Of a stretch of 64,000 bases of DNA, positions 43,918 through 53,161 are shown piece by piece. How positions within the stretch are numbered: the first letter of the stretch is position 1; the number at the start of each line of letters is the position of its first letter. The stretch lies in NCBI GenBank assembly GCA_029932675.1, contig JAOZPP010000007.1, positions 1 through 64,000 of the forward strand, read 5' to 3'. The stretch is from a bacterium (lineage in GTDB: Bacteria > SM23-81 > DAOVCL01). Both the position numbers and the translations under genes were made by a program. The notes below the pieces were generated by a model. That model was not told where the DNA came from and made no database searches. It saw nothing but the letters and a program-made list of their open reading frames with translations.

Positions 43918-45024
43918 CTATTCCTCTATTTCGGTAAGTTCCACCTCTTCAAATGTGGCCAAGGGGACATCCTCCTCCACATCTTTGCCAGGGATGTAAT
44001 CAAATATCTTCTGAACTGCCTCCCCAACCTGTAGGAAGATGGCCGAAAGCGGAATGTCAACCGGGCAAACATCGGTGCAACTACCGCATCCGACGCAGGA
44101 TATGCCCACATGGGTAAGCCTCCCTAAATGATAGAATATCGTATTGGGGGGGATCCTTACCCCACCACGCTTCTTCAGTTCCTCCTCATAAGTGGAGGGC
44201 TCATACTCATAGTCAAAGGAGTCAAAGGTGCATAGATTACAATAACAGATTGGACAAGCACTGCGACAACCCCGGCAGCCGATACACCTACTAAAGATCT
44301 CTATCAATCCATCCATACCCAACCCACTCAGTTGCCCTTGATCGTAGAGGCTCTTCTTCTCCGCCAACCTCTCCTCCCGGTGAGCATGCAGCTCGGCGGT
44401 TTCCAACTCCCCTTCAGAGAGTTTACCCCCTACCCCCTTCACCAATTCGGCTCCCTTGGCTGTGTTGAGAAAGAGGATACACCTCTTGTCCACATCTTTG
44501 TTACCAACAAGAGATATGGTAATATCTGCGTTATAGGGGATGAAATGCTCACAGGCCCTACAGGTGGGCCTTATCTCCGGAACGACCTTGCCACTTTTCA
44601 CCGCTTCCCAATATTGGGTCTGTTTCCCCTCGATCTCTCCATTGGCAGAGGCCTTTAAGGGATAGACCCCAGGGCAGGTGAAGGAGATAAACAAAAAGCC
44701 CTCTAAGCTGCCCTGTTCCCTTTTCACCAGCTCCACCAAAGCCCTGAGCTCGCAAGGCCTAACCACCACGGCCACCGGACCTTCAACAGGCCCCTTTAAG
44801 GTGAGACGGGAAAGTAACTGACCGGCATTACTGGGCATTGAGGGAAATAAGGGCACGGCTTCCTCCATCATCTGAGGGTCGGTTATCAGTGAGTAGTTCA
44901 CCGCTCCATTTGTGGTCCTTCTCAACGCAAAGACAGCCTTGACCTGGCCATTCCTCAGGCTCTGGCCGAGCAGCTCGCGAATCCCCGCCTCAGTGCCCTT
45001 GTCTAATTCCAGAAACTTAGCCAT
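43918..45024 (-). CDS. FrhB/FlxC-like iron-sulfur subunit
   Basis: 368 aa. FrhB-family N-terminal half (VVVRPCELRALVELVKREQG; SFTCPGVYPLK; CRACEHF) and C-terminal ferredoxin motifs CIGCRGCRSACPICYCNLC and CVGCGSCTDVCPVDIP. A paralogue of the next gene upstream and of FlxC at 37888. FrhB relatives bind flavin and receive electrons from F420, NADH, formate-type modules or ferredoxin; the donor here is unknown. Confidence 0.85.
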   Translation of the reverse strand: MAKFLELDKGTEAGIRELLGQSLRNGQVKAVFALRRTTNGAVNYSLITDPQMMEEAVPLFPSMPSNAGQLLSRLTLKGPVEGPVAVVVRPCELRALVELVKREQGSLEGFLFISFTCPGVYPLKASANGEIEGKQTQYWEAVKSGKVVPEIRPTCRACEHFIPYNADITISLVGNKDVDKRCILFLNTAKGAELVKGVGGKLSEGELETAELHAHREERLAEKKSLYDQGQLSGLGMDGLIEIFSRCIGCRGCRSACPICYCNLCTFDSFDYEYEPSTYEEELKKRGGVRIPPNTIFYHLGRLTHVGISCVGCGSCTDVCPVDIPLSAIFLQVGEAVQKIFDYIPGKDVEEDVPLATFEEVELTEIEE

Positions 45025-46228
45025 CTTTCTCCTTGGTTTCCGAGGATGCTCCCTGTGGGGCGTCCTCTACCTCCTCTAATTCTTCCTCCTTATAGGTGGC
45101 CAGAGGGATGGGTTCATCCGTGCTTCTCCCAGGGAGATACCCGAAATACTCCTGGGCCTCATCGGCAACCAGGCTAAACACCTGAGCTACTGGGATATCC
45201 ATTGGACAGGCGTCCTCACATGTCCCGCAGGATACGCAGGAGAGGCTCATATGGGACATCCTACCTACCTGAAAGAGAATTGTATCGGGTAAAAAACGGA
45301 TGCTTCCCCAATCCCCTGCCCTTCTCAAGTAATCATCGGGGGGATGTTTTACCGCCTCCGAGTCGAAGTAGCAGAGCCGACAGTAGCAGACAGGACAGAC
45401 TCGCATACAGTTGTGACAATTAATGCATTTGTCGAATGTTTCCAGCAGATTATTCAACCCCCTCACCTTAGATTTCATCTCCTCTTGAGCCCTTCTTCTT
45501 TCCTCCCCCCTCTTTTTGGTCAGCTCATTGGCTCGATCTCTCCAAGCAGAAAGGATATCCCCTCCCGCCGCAGGGACGAGATCCAACTTCGCCAATATCT
45601 CCTCGCCCGCAGGGCTGTAAGGTATAAGAAGAACCTCACCATCTTCTATCCCTAACAGTCCAATGTGCAGGTCCACAACCATACCAGCTCCATCATCGGA
45701 TAGGGGAGCAGTAAACCGATGGCATATCTGGCAAACTGGCCTTACCTTCCTATCCCCCCACTTTTCCAACACCTCCCCGAATGCGGCCATCCCTTTCTCT
45801 GGGTCGGCAGCGAAATCCTTCACCGGTAGAACACCGGGGCAATCGATGCTGATCAGAAATATGTTCTCTAAATCCACTTGGGCGAGCTTAAAGAGCTCTA
45901 TAGTCGCCCTTACCTCACAGGGACGCATCAGGGCAGCGACTTTCCTTGGTGCCTTACCCCGGCGGGTAAGACTAGAGACTGCCTTCCCCCCCTGAACTGG
46001 CATAATTGGCGGTAACGGAGAGCCCCTATCCTCAAGAAGTGCTTTGTCCTGCACCAGAACATAGGGGAAAGAATCGCCGCCTGGAGCCTTCACCGGGAGA
46101 AGGAGGGCATCAAAGCATCCCTCCGCCAATGTCCTCTTCAGGAAACCGAGGACGGTCTCCAGAGAGCTTTTCCCCCCGCTGAAAGCTGCCCCTTTCAAGC
46201 CCTCCCCTTCCTTCTTGGGATCACTCAT
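45017..46228 (-). CDS. FrhB/FlxC-like iron-sulfur subunit
   Basis: 403 aa. Same architecture as its neighbour: LMRPCEVRATIELFKLAQ, SIDCPGVLPVKDF, CQICHRF; then CINCHNCMRVCPVCYCRLC and CVSCGTCEDACPMDIP. Overlaps hdrA upstream and the second FrhB-like gene downstream, so all are translated together. Confidence 0.85.
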   Translation of the reverse strand: MSDPKKEGEGLKGAAFSGGKSSLETVLGFLKRTLAEGCFDALLLPVKAPGGDSFPYVLVQDKALLEDRGSPLPPIMPVQGGKAVSSLTRRGKAPRKVAALMRPCEVRATIELFKLAQVDLENIFLISIDCPGVLPVKDFAADPEKGMAAFGEVLEKWGDRKVRPVCQICHRFTAPLSDDGAGMVVDLHIGLLGIEDGEVLLIPYSPAGEEILAKLDLVPAAGGDILSAWRDRANELTKKRGEERRRAQEEMKSKVRGLNNLLETFDKCINCHNCMRVCPVCYCRLCYFDSEAVKHPPDDYLRRAGDWGSIRFLPDTILFQVGRMSHMSLSCVSCGTCEDACPMDIPVAQVFSLVADEAQEYFGYLPGRSTDEPIPLATYKEEELEEVEDAPQGASSETKEKDG

Positions 46229-47919
46229 CTCAATGTCTCCATAAGCTCATGATAAATCTGTCTAAATGTAAAATGTCTATGCCGAGCAGCGCCTGAGGGA
46301 CAGGCTGCCGCACAATTGCCACACCCACGACAGAGGACCTCATTGACTACAGATATCCTCCTGAGCTCATCAAATGTTATCGCATTGTAGGCACAGACAG
46401 AGATACAGGTCTTGCAACCGATACAGAACGCTTCCGATATCTCGGAGACCTTCACCTCTGGTTCCAACTTGCGCCCCGGAACCAGCGAAGCCAATATCTT
46501 CCCCGCGGCAGCCTCCGCTTGCACTATGGATTCAGAGATCCCCTTTGGCCCCTGAGCGCAGCCAGCGATGTAGATGCCCTCCAAGGAGGTGGATACCGGC
46601 CCGAGCTTCTCATGTTCCTCGATAAAGAAACCCTCAACTCCCCGGCCTATATTCAGGATCTCCGCAAGCTTAGCGGAACCATGAGCCGGCTCCATTGCTG
46701 TAGCCAAGATCACCATATCAAAATTGCGCACCTCTAACCTACCGGATTCAGAGCTGTAATTTACCGCTACCCCCCCTTCCCCTTCGGAGATCTCCACCTT
46801 TTCAGCCCTAATGAAGTCAACTCCCTTTCCTTTGGTCTCCTCGTAAAACCTCTGATAAGGCTTGCCCGGGAGACAGAGGTCGGAATAGAATTGGCAAACC
46901 TGCACCTCCGGGATTTTTGACTTCAAATACTGGGCTAACTTGAGGGAATAGAGACAACAAACCCGGGAGCAGTAGCCCTTCTCCTGGCGGCCGACGCAAT
47001 GGATGATGGCTACCGAGCGGGGAGCTCTCCCATCCTTGAGGAGGACCTTCCCCTGGGTGGGACCATCAGGGGAATTCATCCTCTCAAATTCCCCGGCAGT
47101 ATAGACATTGTCCACCTTCCCATATCCATACTGAGGCAGCCCGCTGACATCAAACTCCTGCAGCCCAGTGGCCACAACAACTGCTCCCACATTGAGCTCC
47201 CTCTCCTCACCCCCCTTTTTCCTCACCGTAACCACAAAGTTGCCGAAGAAACCCAAAAGTTGCTCTACCTCGCTTTCAGTCATCAGCTCAATGTTCTTGT
47301 TCTCCACCACCTGCTTGATCTTTGGCTCCAATAGGGCAGAGGCAGATTCCATCCTGGGGAAGAGTTGCGCAAACCCCTTTACCTTACCGCCAATTGAGGA
47401 CTCCCTCTCCACCAAGTAGACCTTCCTGGCCCTACTAGCCAAAAGCAAGCTGGCCTCAATCCCAGCAACTCCTGCCCCGATTACCAATACATCTGGGTTT
47501 GCCTCTATCTCCTTCTTTTCTAAGGGGATGTGGTAACGGACCCGACTAATTGCTGCCCGCACATACCTTATCGCCTTTTCGGTGGCTTCATCCTTGTCCT
47601 CGATGATCCAGGCACATTGCTCACGGATGTTGGCAAGCTGAAAGAGGTAGGGGTTGAGGCCGGCCTCTTCACACACATTCATAAAGGTGAGCTCATGCTG
47701 CTTTGGGGAACAGGCAGCAACCACCAAATGGGTCAGGCCGTGTTTCTCGATGTTCTCCTTGAGGAACTTCTTCCCCTCTTCGGAGCAGAGAAGTTTGTAC
47801 CTCTCCGCCACTGCCACACCCTCAATGGAAGAAACTGCAGCGAGCACCCTTTCAATGTCCACCTTCTCCGCTATATTAGGTCCACATTCACATACATAGA
47901 CGCCTATTTTCTCTTCCAT
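46225..47919 (-). CDS. hdrA: HdrA-like protein lacking the CxxC cluster loop
   Basis: 564 aa from the ATG at 47919 (AGAGG upstream). N-terminal domain IGVYVCECG; FAD motif GAGVAGIEA; C-terminal ferredoxin motifs CIGCKTCISVC and CRGCGNCAAACPSGAA. The loop where others have CxxC reads LFPRMESASALLEPK: both Cys are gone (Ser, Ala). The middle ferredoxin domain is also missing, making it shorter than full HdrA. It probably works as a heteromer with the HdrA encoded immediately upstream, which keeps what this one lacks. Confidence 0.88.
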   Translation of the reverse strand: MEEKIGVYVCECGPNIAEKVDIERVLAAVSSIEGVAVAERYKLLCSEEGKKFLKENIEKHGLTHLVVAACSPKQHELTFMNVCEEAGLNPYLFQLANIREQCAWIIEDKDEATEKAIRYVRAAISRVRYHIPLEKKEIEANPDVLVIGAGVAGIEASLLLASRARKVYLVERESSIGGKVKGFAQLFPRMESASALLEPKIKQVVENKNIELMTESEVEQLLGFFGNFVVTVRKKGGEERELNVGAVVVATGLQEFDVSGLPQYGYGKVDNVYTAGEFERMNSPDGPTQGKVLLKDGRAPRSVAIIHCVGRQEKGYCSRVCCLYSLKLAQYLKSKIPEVQVCQFYSDLCLPGKPYQRFYEETKGKGVDFIRAEKVEISEGEGGVAVNYSSESGRLEVRNFDMVILATAMEPAHGSAKLAEILNIGRGVEGFFIEEHEKLGPVSTSLEGIYIAGCAQGPKGISESIVQAEAAAGKILASLVPGRKLEPEVKVSEISEAFCIGCKTCISVCAYNAITFDELRRISVVNEVLCRGCGNCAAACPSGAARHRHFTFRQIYHELMETLR

Positions 47920-47942
47920 CCCAGCACCTCTACATTTCCTAT

Positions 47943-49229
47943 TCAAGGCAAGAGTGAGATTATTCTCCCCACCGCTGCCTCCGATTGGGCCACCGAGCCC
48001 TGAATATTCTTTGGCCCTTGGGCACAGCCCACGATAAAGATCCCCTCCCTCGGTGTAGCCACAGAGGAAAATTCTGGATGCTCCTCAGCAAAGAATCCCG
48101 CATCGTCTTGGGCGATGTTAAACACCTTGGCTAAGTCCGCTGCATCTGCCCTGGGTTCAATTGCCGGGGCCAGAATCACCATATCTACTTCCAGACTACC
48201 TGCTTTCCCACTGGGTAAATTATATTTAACCCGCAGGTTCCCATTCTCCTTTGCCACCTCCACCACCTCAGCCCGGATGAGATCCCCTCCCATACCCTTC
48301 ACCTTCTCGGAGAACCTCTGGGCAGACTTCCCTGGAATACAGAAGTCAGTATAAAGCTGAGCCACCTCAACCGTAGGGAGCTTGGACTTTAAGTAGTGAA
48401 CGAACTTGAGCGCATACATACAACAGACTGCAGAGCAGTAACCCCTCTCCTTCCTCCCCACACAGTGGATGATGGCCACGGACTTTGGTGGATTTCCATT
48501 GGGGAGGAGGATCTCTCCCCCCGTTGGGCCATTGGAAGCAAAGAGCCTCTCAAATTCAAAGGCGGTGTAAACCCCGCCGACCTTCCCATACCCATATTGG
48601 GGGCTCCTCCGCGGATCGAAAAGGTCATATCCAGTGGCTACCACGATCGCCCCCACCTTAATCTCGAGCTCCTCATCCTGCTGATCAAAATCTATAGCCT
48701 CGAAGACGCAAGCTTCCTGACAGGCTTGGCAGGTCTTGTCCTCACCAGTAAAACGGAGGCAATGCTCCCGATCAATGGCAGGGACATTGGGCAACGCACC
48801 AGCACAGGGGATATAGATTGCCTTCCTCTCCCCTAACCCCTCCTCAAACTCATTCTTTAAGCTGACCGGGCAGGGGTCAAAGCAGGCACCACATCCGATG
48901 CAGGCCTCCAAGTCTACCCAGCGGGCGTTCCTCTTCACCGTTACCTTAAAATCGCCCAACCCCCCCTCAACTCTCACCACCTGGCTCAAGGTGAGGAGCT
49001 CAATCCTCTCAGCCTGGAGCGTCTCCTGTTGTTTTGGCGCTATCATACAGGTAGAACACTCCAAGTTAGTAAAAACCTCCTCAAACTTAATAACATTACC
49101 CCCTATGGAGGGGGACTTCTCCACCAAATAGACCTTCCGGCCAGCCTGGGCAAGCAACAGGCTGGCCTCAATCCCGGCGATCCCCGCTCCCACCACCAAC
49201 ACATCCTTACTCTGATTTGTGGCTTCCAA
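47943..49229 (-). CDS. hdrA: Short HdrA (FAD and CxxC loop, no terminal domains)
   Basis: 428 aa. Start TTG at 49229 is preceded by GAGGGG; a TTG at 49244 is the alternative. It has the FAD motif GAGIAGIEA, the cluster loop LECSTCMIAPK, and ferredoxin motifs CIGCGACFDPCP and CQACQEAC. It lacks both the N-terminal IGVFVCxCG domain and the C-terminal ferredoxin. Complementary to the HdrA at 46225. Confidence 0.88.
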   Translation of the reverse strand: MEATNQSKDVLVVGAGIAGIEASLLLAQAGRKVYLVEKSPSIGGNVIKFEEVFTNLECSTCMIAPKQQETLQAERIELLTLSQVVRVEGGLGDFKVTVKRNARWVDLEACIGCGACFDPCPVSLKNEFEEGLGERKAIYIPCAGALPNVPAIDREHCLRFTGEDKTCQACQEACVFEAIDFDQQDEELEIKVGAIVVATGYDLFDPRRSPQYGYGKVGGVYTAFEFERLFASNGPTGGEILLPNGNPPKSVAIIHCVGRKERGYCSAVCCMYALKFVHYLKSKLPTVEVAQLYTDFCIPGKSAQRFSEKVKGMGGDLIRAEVVEVAKENGNLRVKYNLPSGKAGSLEVDMVILAPAIEPRADAADLAKVFNIAQDDAGFFAEEHPEFSSVATPREGIFIVGCAQGPKNIQGSVAQSEAAVGRIISLLP

Positions 49230-49240
49230 CTTTTCACCCC

Positions 49241-49669
49241 TCAAAGAGAAGTCTTTTCCTTAACCGGATTTGGCCCCAACCCCTTTATGTGCTCGGTGAA
49301 TTCAGTAACCACCTCCTTAAACCGGGGCCCCTCGGAGGCGGAGATCCAGGATAGCCTGAACCTCTCCGGCTCCAGGTCCAGGGTCTCCATAACCTTCCTC
49401 AAAAGGGCGAACCTCCGGCGCGCATAGTAGTTCCCCTTTTCATAATGGCAGTCACCTGGATGGCAACCAGCGACCAGGACACCATCTGCCCCGCGGAGAA
49501 AGGCGGTCACTATGAGCACTGGATCTACCCTGCTGGAGCACATCACCCTAATAGAGGATATGGCTGGGGGCATCTTCAGCTTGCTTGAACCGGCAAGGTC
49601 TGCCCCGGCATAGGAACACCAGTTACAGAGAAAGCCAACTATCTTGGGGTTGTATTCCTTATCCGCCAT
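49241..49669 (-). CDS. mvhD: MvhD/FlxD-like electron-transfer protein
   Basis: 142 aa. FLCNWCSYAGADLAG, MCSSRVDPVLIV, GCHPGDCHYEKGNYYARRR. Close paralogue of the protein at 43483; the two bracket the HdrA/FrhB set. Confidence 0.9.
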   Translation of the reverse strand: MADKEYNPKIVGFLCNWCSYAGADLAGSSKLKMPPAISSIRVMCSSRVDPVLIVTAFLRGADGVLVAGCHPGDCHYEKGNYYARRRFALLRKVMETLDLEPERFRLSWISASEGPRFKEVVTEFTEHIKGLGPNPVKEKTSL

Positions 49670-49690
49670 TTTAGACCAATTGCCTCATGG

Positions 49691-49915
49691 TTAGAACTGG
49701 ATCTGGGCCTTGAACTTGCCACCCCCTTCATCAGCACAGACGAGCAGGGTTTTGCCCGTCTTCTGACACCAGGCCTCTATATCCTTGGGAAACGAAGGGC
49801 AATCCGCCAATACCTCTAAGAGATCCCCCGGCGATAGCTCTTTGGCCTTCACTGCTACCTTCAATACCGGCTGGGGGCACTTCAACCCCAATACATCAAG
49901 CGTATGGGTAGCCAT
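49691..49915 (-). CDS. tusA: TusA-like sulfur-carrier protein
   Basis: 74 aa. LDVLGLKCPQPVLKV with the active Cys at residue ~13, the hallmark of TusA/SirA/YeeD. It carries persulfide sulfur. SD GGAGG-like upstream. Its place between DsrE-like and Hdr genes suggests a role in sulfur relay for Hdr rather than tRNA thiolation (inference). Confidence 0.9.
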   Translation of the reverse strand: MATHTLDVLGLKCPQPVLKVAVKAKELSPGDLLEVLADCPSFPKDIEAWCQKTGKTLLVCADEGGGKFKAQIQF

Positions 49916-49952
49916 CTTTCCTCCTTTTTAAAAAGGTGTTATTTTCAACCCA

Positions 49953-50309
49953 TTAGAACGAAAAGGTTATCGTCGCATCCTTGATCTCGTTCATAAAAGT
50001 GGTCGCTCCCACCACCTCTACCCCCTCCCGGAGGTCTTCTTCCTTCAAGCCCTTTGCCTCTAAGGCCAGCTCACAGAGATATATCTTGCCCCCTAAACTC
50101 CGCACACCATCATATAGCTCAATTAGGTCAGGCAAACCCTTAGCCTCCCTCATCTCCTCCATCTTCCCCTTCACCAGGGCAAGGGAGCCTCCGGGAGTGA
50201 AGAAAAGAACTACCTCATCCCCTGACGCCGCTGCCGCGGAGCCCAATATAAATGGAGGGAAGATCTTCCCCGGCTCCGCACTATTGCATACCATCGCTAC
50301 CTTAGCCAT
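49953..50309 (-). CDS. DsrE-family protein
   Basis: 118 aa from the ATG at 50309 (AAGGAGG six bases upstream). DsrE/peroxiredoxin-like fold: MAKVAMVCNS start, DEVVLFFTPGGSLALVKG, KIYLCELALEAKGL with a Cys in the position used for persulfide in DsrE. Often found beside TusA in sulfur-metabolising bacteria. Confidence 0.85.
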   Translation of the reverse strand: MAKVAMVCNSAEPGKIFPPFILGSAAAASGDEVVLFFTPGGSLALVKGKMEEMREAKGLPDLIELYDGVRSLGGKIYLCELALEAKGLKEEDLREGVEVVGATTFMNEIKDATITFSF

Positions 50310-50342
50310 CATCTACCTCCTTTAAGTAAAAATTGGGGGGAA

Positions 50343-52304
50343 CTACTTTATGGTAACCGCTTCGCTCATCCTGAACAACTGACTATCCTGGAGGTTGCGC
50401 TGCTGGGCAGCTCCGGATGGACAGGCCGCTACACAACTGCCACAACCCTCACAGAGCACCTCATTGACCACTGCTATCCGCTTGCCCTTTATGACCTCTA
50501 TCTCCCTTGCCTCGTAGGGACACAACGGCACACACAGTCCACAACCGCTACATATGTCCTCATTCACTGTAGCCACCGCTGGGTCATGGTGTAGTTGTTC
50601 TTGGCCAAACATCTCCAGGGCCTTCGAGGCAGCACCGGAGGCTTGAGCCACAGTATCGGGGATGTCCCGCGGCGCCTGGCCACATCCAGCAAGGAATATC
50701 CCTGGGGTAAGCGTCTCCACTGGCCGCAGTTTTGGATGGGCCTCAGTGAGGAACCCATTTGTATCCACCTGAATCTTCAACTTCCGGATTAGCTCCTCCA
50801 CCCCTGGGGAGGGGACGATGGCCATTCCGAGGACAACGAGGTCGCAGCTTACCTCCAAGGGCTTTCCGGAGAGGGTGTCTGCGGCCATAATAACAAGCTC
50901 TCCATTGTTCTCATAGATCTTCGAGACCTTGCCCCTTATGTAAGTTACATGATCCTCCTCCTGGGCCCGCTGGACGAACTCCTCGTATCCCTTGCCATCC
51001 GAACGGATATCGATATAGAAGACGATGGCCTCTCCATCAGGCACCCGGTGTTTGTAGAGCATAGCATGCTTAGTAAGATACATACAGCAGACCTTTGAAC
51101 AGTAAGGCTTATGGAGTTCCGGGTCTCGTGAGCCAACACAGGAGATGAAAGCTACCCTCTTGGGAACCTTGCCATCGGAGGGGCGCCGCACCACCCCTTG
51201 GGTCGGTCCCGAGGCGGAAAGCAACCTCTCAAATTGCAGCCCATTAATCACATCCTGATACCTCCCCCCCCCATACTCCCCTATGTTCTCCATCCCATAA
51301 AGGTCATAGCCAGTGGCCACCACTATAGCCCCTACCTCCTCCTCGATGATCTCCTCCTGCTGTTCATAATCTATCGCCCCCGTGGGACAGAGCTTCTCAC
51401 AAATGCGGCACTTCCCGGTTTGGAACCAGAGGCAATGCGCGGCATCGATCACTGGTTTGGCAGGAACAGCCTGCGGGAAGGGGATGTAGATGGCCTTCCT
51501 CTTGGCCAGCCCCTCCTCGAACTCGGAGGGAACCTCCACCGGGCACTTCTCCATACATATCCCACAGCCAATGCACTTGTCGAAGTCCACCCACCTCTTC
51601 TTTTTCCTTATCCTTACCTTGAAGTTGCCCACATATCCGGATACTTCCTCAACTTCAGAGTAGGTGTATAGCCTGATCTGCGGATGGTGACCGACCTCGA
51701 CCATCTTAGGGGTGAGTATACACTGGGAGCAGTCCAGGGTGGGGAAGGTCTCCGATAGCTGGATCATATGTCCACCAATGGAGGGCTGCTTTTCCACCAG
51801 GATCACCTCATATCCCGCGTTGGCCGTATCCAGCGCCGCCTGGATCCCAGCAATCCCCCCCCCGATGACCAAAGCCCGCTTGGTTATTGGTATAGCTATG
51901 GGAGTAAGCTCCTCATTCAGTTTGACCTTTTCGATGACCGTCTTCACGATCTTAATCGCCTTCACGGTGGCCTCGGCCCGATCGGAGTGAACCCAACTGC
52001 AATGCTCCCTGATATTGGCTATCTCACATCGATAAGGGTTTATCCCCACCCGGGCAACTGTATTCCTAAAGGTTACCTCATGCAAGGTAGGTGAACAGGA
52101 GGCGACAACCACACCATTAAGGCTCTTCTTCCTTATCCGCTCCTGGATCATCCCCTGACCGGGGTCTGAGCACATGTAGATGTAGTCCTCAGCATGAACG
52201 ACACCTGGATAATCCTTTATCGCCGCAACCACCGCCTTCACATCCACCGTGGTGGCGATGTTTATCCCACAATGGCAGACAAATACACCTATCCTATTCT
52301 CCAT
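50343..52304 (-). CDS. hdrA: HdrA, electron-bifurcating flavoprotein (HdrABC set)
   Basis: 653 aa, complete: [28 protein letters not shown], loop LDCSQCILTPK, CIGCGICMEKCP, CRICEKLCP, CVGSRDPEL, C-terminal CSGCGLCVPLCP and CEGCGSCVAACP. It overlaps hdrB, with hdrC next, forming the only complete hdrABC in the window. No MvhD is adjacent, so the electron donor is not obvious. Confidence 0.95.
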   Translation of the reverse strand: MENRIGVFVCHCGINIATTVDVKAVVAAIKDYPGVVHAEDYIYMCSDPGQGMIQERIRKKSLNGVVVASCSPTLHEVTFRNTVARVGINPYRCEIANIREHCSWVHSDRAEATVKAIKIVKTVIEKVKLNEELTPIAIPITKRALVIGGGIAGIQAALDTANAGYEVILVEKQPSIGGHMIQLSETFPTLDCSQCILTPKMVEVGHHPQIRLYTYSEVEEVSGYVGNFKVRIRKKKRWVDFDKCIGCGICMEKCPVEVPSEFEEGLAKRKAIYIPFPQAVPAKPVIDAAHCLWFQTGKCRICEKLCPTGAIDYEQQEEIIEEEVGAIVVATGYDLYGMENIGEYGGGRYQDVINGLQFERLLSASGPTQGVVRRPSDGKVPKRVAFISCVGSRDPELHKPYCSKVCCMYLTKHAMLYKHRVPDGEAIVFYIDIRSDGKGYEEFVQRAQEEDHVTYIRGKVSKIYENNGELVIMAADTLSGKPLEVSCDLVVLGMAIVPSPGVEELIRKLKIQVDTNGFLTEAHPKLRPVETLTPGIFLAGCGQAPRDIPDTVAQASGAASKALEMFGQEQLHHDPAVATVNEDICSGCGLCVPLCPYEAREIEVIKGKRIAVVNEVLCEGCGSCVAACPSGAAQQRNLQDSQLFRMSEAVTIK

Positions 52305-53160
52305 AGATTAGCTCACTGGGATTAAAAAGGTTGAGCTCGAACCCTAAATCCTCCCTCCCTACCCCCAGTGCTGCGCCCAGGATTTGGGTAAAGTAAACAA
52401 CTGGCATCTCCTCAAAATCCGTCCATTTCCCCTTCACATCCTTCTGTCTGGTCTCCAGGTTGAATTGGCATAAGGGGCAACTGGTGGCCAGGATGTTGGC
52501 ACCAATGCTGCGGGCTAGGTTGATCATCTTACGGGTCCTCTCCGCCACCAGGTCCACCTGGTCTACGGTCTGGTAGGCTCCACAGCACTCATTCCGGTAA
52601 GGGAAATCAACGGTCTGGACACCTAACGATTCAAATAGATCTTCAAAAACGCTCGGATTCTCAGGGTCATCAATGGCCGCTTCACCTGGCCTGAGCAACA
52701 GGCATCCATAGTAGGGAGCAACCTTTAACCCTGCGAGCTTCCTCTTCACCTTCTTAGCGATTTGGTCAAATCCTATCTCATCCCTCAGAAATCCTAAGAT
52801 ATGCAATACCTCCACATCCCCCTCATAATCCCTCTCCCGATACATAAACTCGTTCATCTTTTCACTGGCCTCTTTGTCCTCCCTAAAGAAGAGGTTTGCC
52901 TGTTTTAACGTATTGTAACACATGGAGCACAGGGTAAGGACCTTTGAACCATCCTCCTCCCTTACCCTAATCAGATTCCTCACTGGAGCCAATTTGTGCA
53001 TTAGGTCATCAGAGGCAAGAGAATAAACCGTGCCACAACAGTTCCATCGTTTCAGCTCAACGAGCTCAACATTGAGTACCTTGAGGGCGGCGATAGCGGA
53101 ATCCTCGAAGTTCTTCGCCGTGGTCTTCAGTGTACATCCTGGATAATATGGTATCCTCAT
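52294..53160 (-). CDS. hdrB: HdrB, heterodisulfide-reductase subunit with two CCG domains
   Basis: 288 aa. CCG domain 1: YYPGC, NCCGTV, CSMCYNTL; domain 2: YYGC, ECCGAYQ, CPLCQFNL. The conserved Cys bind two non-cubane [4Fe-4S] clusters where disulfide is reduced in methanogens. Normal length. It overlaps hdrA by 11 nt. Confidence 0.95.
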   Translation of the reverse strand: MRIPYYPGCTLKTTAKNFEDSAIAALKVLNVELVELKRWNCCGTVYSLASDDLMHKLAPVRNLIRVREEDGSKVLTLCSMCYNTLKQANLFFREDKEASEKMNEFMYRERDYEGDVEVLHILGFLRDEIGFDQIAKKVKRKLAGLKVAPYYGCLLLRPGEAAIDDPENPSVFEDLFESLGVQTVDFPYRNECCGAYQTVDQVDLVAERTRKMINLARSIGANILATSCPLCQFNLETRQKDVKGKWTDFEEMPVVYFTQILGAALGVGREDLGFELNLFNPSELIYGE

Positions 53161-53161
53161 C

